Source of the DNA: a virus
IMG/VR virus record: IMGVR_UViG_3300033179_000005
Location: 1-33,844 of that record
Direction: 5' to 3' (one strand)
DNA length: 33,844 bases
The notes beneath the pieces were generated by a model, which was given only the letters and a program-made list of their open reading frames with translations, searched no databases and was not told the DNA's origin. This document shows, piece after piece, positions 19,914-27,935 of this stretch; within the stretch, counting starts at the first letter, position 1, and the number at the start of each line of letters is the position of its first letter. The translations under genes and the position numbers were made by a program.

Positions 19914-20317
19914 GGTGGTGTGCCTTTCTCTACGTGTTCCGGCGCGAGGTCTGCCGGCCCGGATTCGAGGAACGCGCGCGTTGAGGGATACAGGCGCGCA
20001 ATGAGGCGTTTGAACGAAGCGAACTCGAGTTTCAAGCGCTCGATTTCCTGCTGCTGATAGATGTTCTGGCTCGTCAATCGCGCGATCGATTCGGCATCGA
20101 CTTGACGCACGCGCCATGCCTCGCGCGCGCTCGCAAGCGCGTCGTCACGCTCTTTCAGCAGCAGCGTGAAAAACTCGGACTCGACCCGATCCTTTGTCAT
20201 TTCGGTTTTGTCCCGACTCAAGCGGCGGCGCAGCAGCGCAGCACCACCGGCGGCACCGATCACGGCGGTTGCGGCGGCTGTCCAGCCGACGACTTGCTGC
20301 GTTAGTCCGGTGTCCAT
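19910..20317 (-). CDS. Single-pass membrane protein, holin candidate
   Basis: A 135-residue protein with one membrane helix (VVGWTAAATAVIGAAGGAALL, about 8-28), a basic RRRL stop, and a charged coiled-coil tail (ESEFFTLLLKERDDALASAREAW, NIYQQQEIERLKLEF). Its place directly ahead of the endolysin supports a holin or holin-accessory role, although one-helix proteins with long cytoplasmic coils are not classical S-type holins. The start at 20317 was chosen at MDTGLTQQ; the upstream extension is low-complexity. Confidence 0.6.
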   Translation of the reverse strand: MDTGLTQQVVGWTAAATAVIGAAGGAALLRRRLSRDKTEMTKDRVESEFFTLLLKERDDALASAREAWRVRQVDAESIARLTSQNIYQQQEIERLKLEFASFKRLIARLYPSTRAFLESGPADLAPEHVEKGTPP

Positions 20318-20327
20318 GGGCCTGCCC

Positions 20328-21698
20328 TTAGAGAACAAGGAACATCCGCGACGAGCTGCCGCCGCCACCACCGCCGCCGGTGCCGGTGCCGACAAGAAAG
20401 AGCGCGGCGAAGGCAGCCACCGAATAGGCAGCACCAGCGGAAGCCCACGTTGCAGAAAACGATCCCGTTGGGTTTGCCGGCGGCTGAGCCCACCCGTAGT
20501 AGCTCAGAGGCCCGGCCGGGTTGTTCTCTTCCACCGTGAGGCCACCCGTCACGCTCGAGATCGTTCCCCCGTTCGTGGTCGATGACCCGAAAAACACAAT
20601 CAACAGCTCGTTCGCATTGGCCGGCGTCAGTGTCCCGACAGTGACGGTCACGGTGGTCGTGCCGCTCGCGGTCGCTTGCGCCACTTGATCGAAGTTCACC
20701 GAATTCACATCGACACCGACTTTGCGAATCAGCGCTACGTCGATCCCCCGATAGTGCGAGCCGGAATTGCCGTCGAACGTGAACACCGGGCTCTTTGAAT
20801 CGCCGGTGCTCCATGTCTTCGTATAGAGCAACGCGCCGAGGTTGCTGCTGGCGCGCGCGGTGTATCCCGATGGCGGTGTCGTGACGAACTCGGGGCCGCT
20901 GATCAGCACCGCAACAATGTCGCCGTCTTGGACGTTGATCTGTTCCAGCAACAGCGTTTGATTGAAAGGCGTGGCGCTCGCGGTTAGCTCGTTGTAGAGC
21001 CCACATATCGCAGGCCTTGCAGCGGCGAGCGTGGCTGCCGCTGCGCCCGATGCTTTGAGGGCGATCTGCATGCCGAAATGCAGGACCGATGGACTGCTCA
21101 CGCTCGCCTCGAAATCGCCGGTCGGCGTGCCATTGCTAAGCGCCTTGTCGGCCAATCGCAAGGCAGGCCCGCTACCCGTATTGGCCTGGGCCGTGAGTCC
21201 CGATGGAAGTGGAATGGTTAGCCCACTGCTACCCGCCGAAGCAAAGATGCACAGTAGCCGGCTGCCGTCATAGTTCGGGTTCAAAGAGGGCGCCCGATAC
21301 AGTGAACCCTTCACCGCAAAGGTTGCGGTGCTGCTGAGGAAATTGCAGAAGTTGCTTGCGTCGATGGGGTTCGAAGTGTCGAGCCCGCTGTACGTGATGC
21401 TCGCCGATTCCCACCAGTCGCTGACTGTTGATGACGCGCTAATTCCTGTCGTGGCGTCGCCTCCCTGAAAGGCTCGCCAGCAGACACACATCGGCCCTTG
21501 GTTGTACAGGACCGTATAGCCGGCCGGCGGCGTGATCACCGGAATCGTGATACCGCCGCCGCCGTAGGAATTCCGCGCTTGCACGTAGGCGATGATCGAC
21601 ACGTCACCCGTCGTCACGCCGGCTGCAAGACTGATCGATGTCGAGCTAGCGTTCGAGTTCGGGCCGGTGGTCGGCGTGCCACGTACAGCAATGACCAT
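20328..21698 (-). CDS. Tail appendage / receptor-binding protein with repeated domains
   Basis: A 456-residue beta-rich protein with internal duplication. Halves 1-215 and about 240-440 each hold a unit with GD-(V/I)-x-(I/V)-A-(Y/V) and TPPxGYT, followed by a unit with a second beta cluster (N half ANTGSGPAL..., C half LTVEENNPAG...). The C-terminus is GTGTGGGGGGGSSSRMFLVL, a Gly-rich tail common in phage surface proteins. The mature fold is probably several jelly-roll units. It lies after the fibre gene and just before the lysis genes, where receptor-binding proteins are often found. Confidence 0.62.
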   Translation of the reverse strand: MVIAVRGTPTTGPNSNASSTSISLAAGVTTGDVSIIAYVQARNSYGGGGITIPVITPPAGYTVLYNQGPMCVCWRAFQGGDATTGISASSTVSDWWESASITYSGLDTSNPIDASNFCNFLSSTATFAVKGSLYRAPSLNPNYDGSRLLCIFASAGSSGLTIPLPSGLTAQANTGSGPALRLADKALSNGTPTGDFEASVSSPSVLHFGMQIALKASGAAAATLAAARPAICGLYNELTASATPFNQTLLLEQINVQDGDIVAVLISGPEFVTTPPSGYTARASSNLGALLYTKTWSTGDSKSPVFTFDGNSGSHYRGIDVALIRKVGVDVNSVNFDQVAQATASGTTTVTVTVGTLTPANANELLIVFFGSSTTNGGTISSVTGGLTVEENNPAGPLSYYGWAQPPANPTGSFSATWASAGAAYSVAAFAALFLVGTGTGGGGGGGSSSRMFLVL

Positions 21699-21699
21699 C

Positions 21700-22710
21700 T
21701 TAGAACCCCTTCACCACCGCTACCACGTCGGCAGTCGTTGCGGCGGTGCAGACACATCCGATGCGGTCTTTTTTCGATGCAGTGGTCGTGGCCGTGAAAG
21801 CGGTGATGTCGGTCCCGAACTTGAAGTAGGTTCCTGAGAGCGTCACAAGGCGGCTGCCTGTGCCGTCTTGCGTTAGCTCGACAGTGAAGCGCTGCCCGTC
21901 AGTGCCGTTGCTCAGTTGAACCGTTATGTTCCCGGTCAGCGCGCCGACGCGAATCGTTCCGCCGTCGCTGATCGTCGATAGGTCGATGGTCAGCGTTGAT
22001 GCATACGCGGGGCTTGCAATCGATGGGCTGACCGATTTGTAGAGCGTGTCGAAATAGGTTTTTAGAAACGCCTTGACGTTCGTCCAGGTCGTGCGGATCA
22101 GGCTGAACGATGAAGCGCTATCGGTGCCGTTGACCTCATCGGCATCGACAAGCGTCGTTTTCGCGGACGCTGCATGCAACAAGGTGGCCACGCGCGCGCC
22201 GGTTTCATCGCCGGTGTTCGTGCCGGATACGGACGGCACAGCGCCACCGTCCGCGATCAGCTTGCCGCTCGTGCCGCTGAATACGGCCATGTGTCCCGAG
22301 GTCGCGCTGCCCGGCCCGACGACATCGCCGGTGCCGGCCGTTGCTGCATGGTCGAAGATGCCGCCCGCGCTCTGGCGCTCATCGTGATAGGTCAGCACAC
22401 CCGAGGCGAAGACGGCGCGGCCCACGCGCCCGTATGTCGTCGTGGCATTCCAATTCGTTGTCCCGGTGGCAGTGCTGATCGCGCGCGTCGTGCGGTGCGC
22501 GACGATGTAGTTTGTCGCGTTGTCTGTGCCGGTCACGGTCGCATCAGCGACGGTGTTCGCGTCGAAGTCGCCGCCGTTGATGCCGACCACGAGCCCACTG
22601 TCGGCGGTCACGTCATGGCTGTAGAGGAAGGCCTGCCCGAGCGCGGCAGCGTTCTCGTTGATCGGTACTTCCGGGTTCACTTGCCCGTCAATGATTTGCT
22701 GAGCGCTCAT
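21700..22710 (-). CDS. Tail fibre protein
   Basis: A 336-residue protein: the N-terminal part (NPEVPINENAAALGQAFLYSHD) starts a beta-rich region, SVSGTNTGDETGA (about 169-181) is a common phage fibre phrase, and DADEVNGTDSASSFSLIRTTWTNVKAFLKTYFDTLY (about 197-232) is another fibre motif seen near the C-terminal domain. The last 100 residues form a beta domain (GNITVQLSNGTDGQRFTVELTQDG). The start at 22710 overlaps the stop of the hub gene as ATGA. It should attach to the tail tip. Confidence 0.8.
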   Translation of the reverse strand: MSAQQIIDGQVNPEVPINENAAALGQAFLYSHDVTADSGLVVGINGGDFDANTVADATVTGTDNATNYIVAHRTTRAISTATGTTNWNATTTYGRVGRAVFASGVLTYHDERQSAGGIFDHAATAGTGDVVGPGSATSGHMAVFSGTSGKLIADGGAVPSVSGTNTGDETGARVATLLHAASAKTTLVDADEVNGTDSASSFSLIRTTWTNVKAFLKTYFDTLYKSVSPSIASPAYASTLTIDLSTISDGGTIRVGALTGNITVQLSNGTDGQRFTVELTQDGTGSRLVTLSGTYFKFGTDITAFTATTTASKKDRIGCVCTAATTADVVAVVKGF

Positions 22711-25700
22711 GCTGCTGCCTCGAGTGGATGACCCGCGCCGACCACGGCGCTCGTCTGTGTGATTCGCACGTAGACCGTGCTTTGCAGCGAGCCGAAGTCG
22801 GTCGTCTGCTGCGCGGCGGTGTAAGTGGCGGTCAGCGGGCCGGTCACGGTGATCGTTCGCTTGAGCGTCGTGTAGGCGCTGCTCGCGTAGACCTTGATCG
22901 AATAGGCTTCGCTTGCTTCGCCGAGCGGGACATTGATCCCGCGTGCGCCGACGAAGCGGCAGGCGAGGCGCGTGCGGCGCTTCGCTGTCATCGTGATGTC
23001 GCCGGTCGTCACGTCGCGCAGCGCGCGGAAGTCCACCGGCGCCCACGGCTTGAGACGCTCGGCCATGATCGTTGCCGTGACCGTCGCTGTCCCGCTGATC
23101 GTGTCGCCGATGCTTACGGCCTTGAACGGCAGCGCGACGCCGAGCTGCGAATTGGTCAGCGCCAGGTCGCGCAGGTTCGTGCTCGTCAGCGGCACGGCGT
23201 GCGCGCCGATGACATGGCCGGCCATCGCGAAGCCGGTGCCGCGCCGGCCGCGCAGCAGCCCGCGCAAGGTGTAGCTGCCGTTCGTCTCGAGCGTGGCCTC
23301 GCGGTACTGCAACACCTCCCAGCCGTCCGCGCCTTGGATCGCTATCGCGTTGTTGCCGGCGAGCACACCGGCGCGCGTGGTGTTCGCGAGCGTGCCGCTT
23401 AGAAGCGTCACGTTCACGCTGTTCACTTCGTCGAAGACGTTGCCGCCGGTCCAGTCGCCGAGCGCGGTCGTCGTGAAGCCGAGCGGGCTACCCGGCGCCG
23501 GCATCGTCGCGAGCCGCGTCCAGCCGACCCCGCCATCGGTGCTGTCGTAGATCACCGCGCCGCGCCAGTGCGGCGCGATGCCCCAGGCCGCGACGTAGGC
23601 GCCTGCCGTGTTCTGCGCATCCGCCAGCAGTGCCATGTCGAGGATGACCATCGCTGTCGGCACTTGGATCGATGGCGACTGGCCCGGGAAGGAACCCTGC
23701 ACGCCGATGCTCGTCTGCACGACGACATCGGGGTCATCACCGACGCCTTCCCACTTGATCACGCCGCCGTCTTGCGTGCGCCGCAGGATGCGAACGCGCT
23801 GGCCATCGAGCACGATAGGGTCGCTGGCCGATAGCGCGATGTACTTGCAGTGCGTCGCCCAGGTCAGCCGATCGCGGCTGGCCCAGCGATCGAAGATCAG
23901 CGCGTCGGCGGTGCGCTTGCTCTCGGTCGCTGTCAGCACGACGGCGACGCTGAGCGATTCCTCCTGCCCGGCCTGAATCGCGCGGCGCTCGGCATACTGC
24001 GTGCCGGGCTGATGGTCTGTCGCCGGGTCCGGTGCGGTGATGCTGAAGCGCTTCGGCAGTTCGATTTCCTGCGTGCGCGTCTTCGTGATCGCGTCGTCGG
24101 TCGCCTTGTCGATGCCGGCCGCGCACTCATCGAGCGTGATCGTCGCCACCGTCGCACCGCCGCGCTTGCGAAACACGAGCTGATCGTCTTCCTCGATGCC
24201 CTCGAACTGGAACACGCGCGCGAGCTGCTCGACGGCGCTGACTGCTGGCCCGGCTTGCGCCACCAAGTAGCCGCGCAAAGGGATGCCGATCTCGGAGACA
24301 TCGACATCGGCCGACTCGAGCCCCGAGGCGATGGACAGAAGGCGCACCGCCGCGGCAACGGTCGTGCCGAAATAGTCGAGCTGCCACGGCTGGTACGAGC
24401 CGAGCGCGAGGAACGATCCGCCGCCCTGCGGGAACACGAAGCTATTGCCGAGGCTGCCGGCGCCAGTGACCGCACCCTGATACAGCAACGTGAGCGTCGC
24501 GGCATCGAGAACCGTGACGGCTTCGATGCCCACGACCCCCGACACGATGATGATGCTGTCGGTCGCGCTGTCGAACGTGACGCTGCCGAAGCTGCCGACC
24601 GACATGCCGGCCGGGTAGTCCTGCACTGCCATCACCGGCGGGTCTTCGTCGGTGACGGTCCAGATGCGATTCATGATCACGACGTAGCGCCCGCGCGTCA
24701 GATCGAAGACAGCGAGCGCGCCCTGTGCCGAGCCGTCTGTGAGAAACACCGAGGGCACGGTCGTGATGATCGCGTCGGCTGTCTCTTCGTTGACGAAGCC
24801 GTTCAGGTCGATCGAGCCGGCGTCGGTCAGCTTCCCGTCGTCGGGGCCGGGCGGGACATCGCCGCTATCCCCACCTGAGAACCCGACATTAGGTGTCGTG
24901 TTGATCAGGCGCAGCACATCGACAGCGAAGATGCCGGCGGCGAGCACGACATGACGGCCACCGGCGCAAAGCCATGCCGCGCCGGGGCGGTAGTAGACCC
25001 GGCGCGTGTGCGGTTCCCATTCCATTTTGGCGACGCCGCCGGCCAGCGTGATCGTCGCGACCTGCGCGAACGTCTCGGCGTTGAATCGGTAAATCATCGA
25101 GCCGGTGCCGCTCACCCATACCTCATTGGTCGGGGGCACGTAGCACATGAGGTCGAGGTCGTAGACCTCATTCGATCCTTCGATGGTCGCGTGATCGACC
25201 GAGAGCAGCACCTCGCCGGTGAATTGGTCCAGCAGCTCCAAGCGAATGCCGGTGCTCGTGCCCGGCCCCGTCGATGTCGGATACGTCAGCTTGACCACTG
25301 CGCCGTCTGCGCGCTGCACGGCGCTCATCACGAGCTGACCCCAATCGATGCCTGCAAAGCCAGGGACCAGCACCGGCGCCGGGCCGAGCGCTGTACCGAC
25401 CGACTGCCACTCGCCATCGGCGACGACCTCGCACGTGATGCTCGGCAAGCGGTTGCCGAACTTCTCGAGCGCGAGCCGGTTGAACAGGATGTAGGTAAAC
25501 CCCCGATAGGCCGGCGCATTGCCGACCCCGAGCGCGGCCTCGATGGTCGGGTCGGGTAGCTGATCCTCGCTGCCACCGTAAAACGTGTAGGCCACATCAC
25601 CGGCCGGCGGGAGCACGCTCCCGTCGAAGATCAGCACCGAGTCAGCCCAGATGCGCCGCACACCGCGCGCCGGGCCGTAGCCGAGCAGCACCGCGAACGT

Positions 25701-26021
25701 GCCGAAATAGCTGTAGGTGATCGTCACTTGCGACGGCCCGCCCTTGCCGTCTGCCTCGGTCTCGGTCGTGACTTCCTCGATGTCCTCAGACCAGATGACA
25801 TTGCCGGCCGTGCGCGTGGTGCCGAACAGGTACGGGATCGAGGCGCCGTAGGTGCTGACCTGCACGCGCCGGTCATCGAGGCGCGGGCCGTGCGTGATGA
25901 CGTCGTCCTCGAGCGCCCCGCCGATGAGGCTGCCGATCGCGCCGCCGATCGCACCACCGATCGGGCCGAAGTACGAGCCGATCACCGTGCCGGCGATCTG
26001 GAAGAAGTTCGTCGTGCTCAC
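22707..26021 (-). CDS. Tail hub / tip protein, GTA gp15-like
   Basis: A 1104-residue baseplate hub or host-specificity protein. The N-terminus (13-38) is a Gly-zipper (YFGPIGGAIGGAIGSLIGGAL), then GPRLDDRRVQVSTYGASIPYLFGTTRTAGNVIW (45-77), KGGPSQVTITYSYFGTFAVLLGYGPARGVRRIWADS (93-128), typical of GTA-type tail proteins. About 560-640 returns to the family core (VDVSEIGIPLRGYLVAQ). Between them, about 215-555, lies a long insertion with beta-propeller-like strands. The C-terminal third has fibronectin-like beta strands. The gene is in the order DUF2460, DUF2163, NlpC, hub, as in GTA-like phages. Confidence 0.86.
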   Translation of the reverse strand: MSTTNFFQIAGTVIGSYFGPIGGAIGGAIGSLIGGALEDDVITHGPRLDDRRVQVSTYGASIPYLFGTTRTAGNVIWSEDIEEVTTETEADGKGGPSQVTITYSYFGTFAVLLGYGPARGVRRIWADSVLIFDGSVLPPAGDVAYTFYGGSEDQLPDPTIEAALGVGNAPAYRGFTYILFNRLALEKFGNRLPSITCEVVADGEWQSVGTALGPAPVLVPGFAGIDWGQLVMSAVQRADGAVVKLTYPTSTGPGTSTGIRLELLDQFTGEVLLSVDHATIEGSNEVYDLDLMCYVPPTNEVWVSGTGSMIYRFNAETFAQVATITLAGGVAKMEWEPHTRRVYYRPGAAWLCAGGRHVVLAAGIFAVDVLRLINTTPNVGFSGGDSGDVPPGPDDGKLTDAGSIDLNGFVNEETADAIITTVPSVFLTDGSAQGALAVFDLTRGRYVVIMNRIWTVTDEDPPVMAVQDYPAGMSVGSFGSVTFDSATDSIIIVSGVVGIEAVTVLDAATLTLLYQGAVTGAGSLGNSFVFPQGGGSFLALGSYQPWQLDYFGTTVAAAVRLLSIASGLESADVDVSEIGIPLRGYLVAQAGPAVSAVEQLARVFQFEGIEEDDQLVFRKRGGATVATITLDECAAGIDKATDDAITKTRTQEIELPKRFSITAPDPATDHQPGTQYAERRAIQAGQEESLSVAVVLTATESKRTADALIFDRWASRDRLTWATHCKYIALSASDPIVLDGQRVRILRRTQDGGVIKWEGVGDDPDVVVQTSIGVQGSFPGQSPSIQVPTAMVILDMALLADAQNTAGAYVAAWGIAPHWRGAVIYDSTDGGVGWTRLATMPAPGSPLGFTTTALGDWTGGNVFDEVNSVNVTLLSGTLANTTRAGVLAGNNAIAIQGADGWEVLQYREATLETNGSYTLRGLLRGRRGTGFAMAGHVIGAHAVPLTSTNLRDLALTNSQLGVALPFKAVSIGDTISGTATVTATIMAERLKPWAPVDFRALRDVTTGDITMTAKRRTRLACRFVGARGINVPLGEASEAYSIKVYASSAYTTLKRTITVTGPLTATYTAAQQTTDFGSLQSTVYVRITQTSAVVGAGHPLEAAA

Positions 26022-26461
26022 GGCGCGTACTCCACGCCGGGCAGCGCGTACAGCGCAACGATGCGGCTATGCCAGAGGTCATCGAGGCGGTGCTCGACGA
26101 CGCGCCGGCTTTGCATCAGCGCGTGCACGATGCTGAGCCCGCCGTGCAGGTAGTCGGCGACGATGGCGAGGTGCTGCGGCTCGCGCTCAAAGCGCAGCAG
26201 CGCGACGACGCCGGGCGCGAGCGCAGCGGTCGGCAGCTCGGCGCACTGGCCGCGCATGACTTGGCGCATTTCATCTGCGTTCGGCAGCCGGCCATAGTCG
26301 CGTGAGTCGAAGTCGCTCAGCTCGAGGTCATGCGCGACACACACCACCAAGCCGGCGCAGTCGAGCCCGGCGCGGTTGCGCCCTTGGTGGTGCCAGCGCG
26401 TGCCGATGTAGCTGCGCGCCGTGGCCACGACTTCAGCGGGCGTGACGGGTTCGCCCATCAT
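26018..26461 (-). CDS. NlpC/P60 tail peptidase, GTA gp14-like
   Basis: A 147-residue cysteine peptidase of NlpC/P60 type. TARSYIGTRWHHQGRNRAGLDCAGLVV (14-40) carries nucleophile Cys35; His97 in PQHLAIV is the catalytic His. It should cut peptidoglycan peptides during DNA entry. The first codons are ATGATG; the first ATG overlaps the upstream stop as ATGA. It sits between the DUF2163 gene and the hub gene, as in GTA-like tail modules. Confidence 0.85.
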   Translation of the reverse strand: MMGEPVTPAEVVATARSYIGTRWHHQGRNRAGLDCAGLVVCVAHDLELSDFDSRDYGRLPNADEMRQVMRGQCAELPTAALAPGVVALLRFEREPQHLAIVADYLHGGLSIVHALMQSRRVVEHRLDDLWHSRIVALYALPGVEYAP

Positions 26462-27330
26462 TGCCCGCCGAAACGGTTGACCTTGTCGATACCCGGCAGG
26501 TCGGGGAAGCCGCGGAAGTTCAGGATGTTGCCGAACTCGGCAATGCACACGTCGCGCGCCTTCGAGCAGCCGGCCGACACCGAGAACGTGTCACCGGGCG
26601 CGACCGTGCTGACCATCGGCAACTGCAAGACGAGCGAGCCGTCAACGGCGTAGGTCTTCACCTCCATCTGTCGGCCGGTGTTCGCGCCCGTCAGCCATGT
26701 GATGAGCCCGCCATTGAAGTAGCTGAGCGGCGGCGTGCCGGTACTGCTCGGCGTTAGGCGCACGGTCGCGGCTGCCAGGTCAGTCGAGAACTCGCGGTTG
26801 TCGGTGACGGCTGTCACCTCGCCGAGCGCGGTGTAGTCGGTGAGATCGACTTTGCAGCGCGCATCGCCGACCGTGGCCGAGCAGCCGGGGCCGACCAGCT
26901 CGCCGATCGAGACATTCAAGGCGCCGGCCAGATTGCGCAGCTCGACCGTGTAGCCGGTGCCCACGAATGTGAACTCACCGAACCAGCCGCGCAGTTCTTT
27001 GAGGGTGCCGAGCGTTGGGTCTTTCCAATCGGCTTGGAAGACATGCACTTCGGCGTAGTCCCACATGCCTGCATCGACATCGGCTTCGGTGATGGATTCG
27101 CTGTCGAGGATGCCTTTCGCTTCGAGGTTGTCGATCGACAAGCCCGACGTGCTCACGACGCTGCTCGGATCGAAGCCGGGTTCGTAGGCCAGCGCGCCGA
27201 CCGTCACCGGCTGATCGTGCGAGGTCAGCCCGATCGTGAGCCCGTCGCGCCGGTCGATCTTGATGAACGATGCGAGGCGCGTACTGCTGAGCAGGACATG
27301 CGCCGCGAGGCCGCTCGCCAGGGTCTTCAT
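26458..27330 (-). CDS. DUF2163/BR0599 baseplate protein, GTA gp13-like
   Basis: A 290-residue baseplate component. The N-terminal part (FIKIDRRDGLTIGLTSHDQPVTVGALAYEPGFDPSSVVSTSGLSIDNLE) fits DUF2163. The C-terminal part has GPGCSATVGDARCKVDLTDY and GCSKARDVCIAEFGNILNFRGFPDLPGID, the BR0599 signature with four conserved Cys. It builds the hub ring with the DUF2460 and NlpC proteins. The stop overlaps the NlpC start. Confidence 0.88.
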   Translation of the reverse strand: MKTLASGLAAHVLLSSTRLASFIKIDRRDGLTIGLTSHDQPVTVGALAYEPGFDPSSVVSTSGLSIDNLEAKGILDSESITEADVDAGMWDYAEVHVFQADWKDPTLGTLKELRGWFGEFTFVGTGYTVELRNLAGALNVSIGELVGPGCSATVGDARCKVDLTDYTALGEVTAVTDNREFSTDLAAATVRLTPSSTGTPPLSYFNGGLITWLTGANTGRQMEVKTYAVDGSLVLQLPMVSTVAPGDTFSVSAGCSKARDVCIAEFGNILNFRGFPDLPGIDKVNRFGGQ

Positions 27331-27932
27331 TCGCGCACCTCGACCAGCGGCACCGAGGCCCAGCCGTGCAGCGACCCGGCCTCGGTGAAGTGCACGAGCG
27401 TGCTCTGTAGCTTGTCGGTGTCATACCGCACCGGCACATCGAACTGAAACGCGCACTCGAGCACCGCGGCGCCGGGCGCGCTGCCGAAGGTCACGATGCC
27501 GGTTTCAGCAGCGAGCGTGACGCCCGTCAATACGGTGTCTTTCCAGACCGACAGCGAGCCCGAGACGGGCCGCGTGATCTTGCGGAATTCCTCGAACCCG
27601 CTCACCGCGCCGTACTTCTTGTAGAGCTGGAACGTCGTGCTCGTGATCAGCGTGAGCACGCCCTCGCCGCGCACGGCGGCGTAGTCGGCATGATCCTTGA
27701 AGCGGAACATATGCGCGCGACCGCGGGCCATGCGGAAATGCGCTCCGACCACGGCGAAGTCATCACTCGTCTTGATCCCGTGCGATGCCTCGTACTCGTG
27801 GCGCGAGCGCGACCAGTTCTCGTTACGCTGCTCGTCGCCGCTGCGCAGCCCGGTCACATCGGTGGACCACGTGGGGCCACCGACCGGGCCGGGCGCGATG
27901 TCGATCGGGAAGCGCTGCGACAGGTAGCCCAT
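27327..27932 (-). CDS. DUF2460 distal tail protein, GTA gp12-like
   Basis: A 201-residue protein with FPIDIAPGPVGGPTWSTDV, RNENWSRSRHEYEASHGIKT and ARGRAHMFRFKDHADYAA, matching DUF2460 tail proteins. It is expected at the lower end of the tail tube, linking tape measure and hub. The ATG lies 3 bases after the tape measure stop, and its stop overlaps the next gene (ATGA). Confidence 0.88.
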   Translation of the reverse strand: MGYLSQRFPIDIAPGPVGGPTWSTDVTGLRSGDEQRNENWSRSRHEYEASHGIKTSDDFAVVGAHFRMARGRAHMFRFKDHADYAAVRGEGVLTLITSTTFQLYKKYGAVSGFEEFRKITRPVSGSLSVWKDTVLTGVTLAAETGIVTFGSAPGAAVLECAFQFDVPVRYDTDKLQSTLVHFTEAGSLHGWASVPLVEVRE

Positions 27933-27935
27933 CGC

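Noticed and set aside
23850-24878. Plus-strand frame of 342 codons inside the hub gene
   Set aside because: It is antisense to a well-supported hub gene, has low-complexity Arg/Ala/Asp-rich content and no ribosome site.
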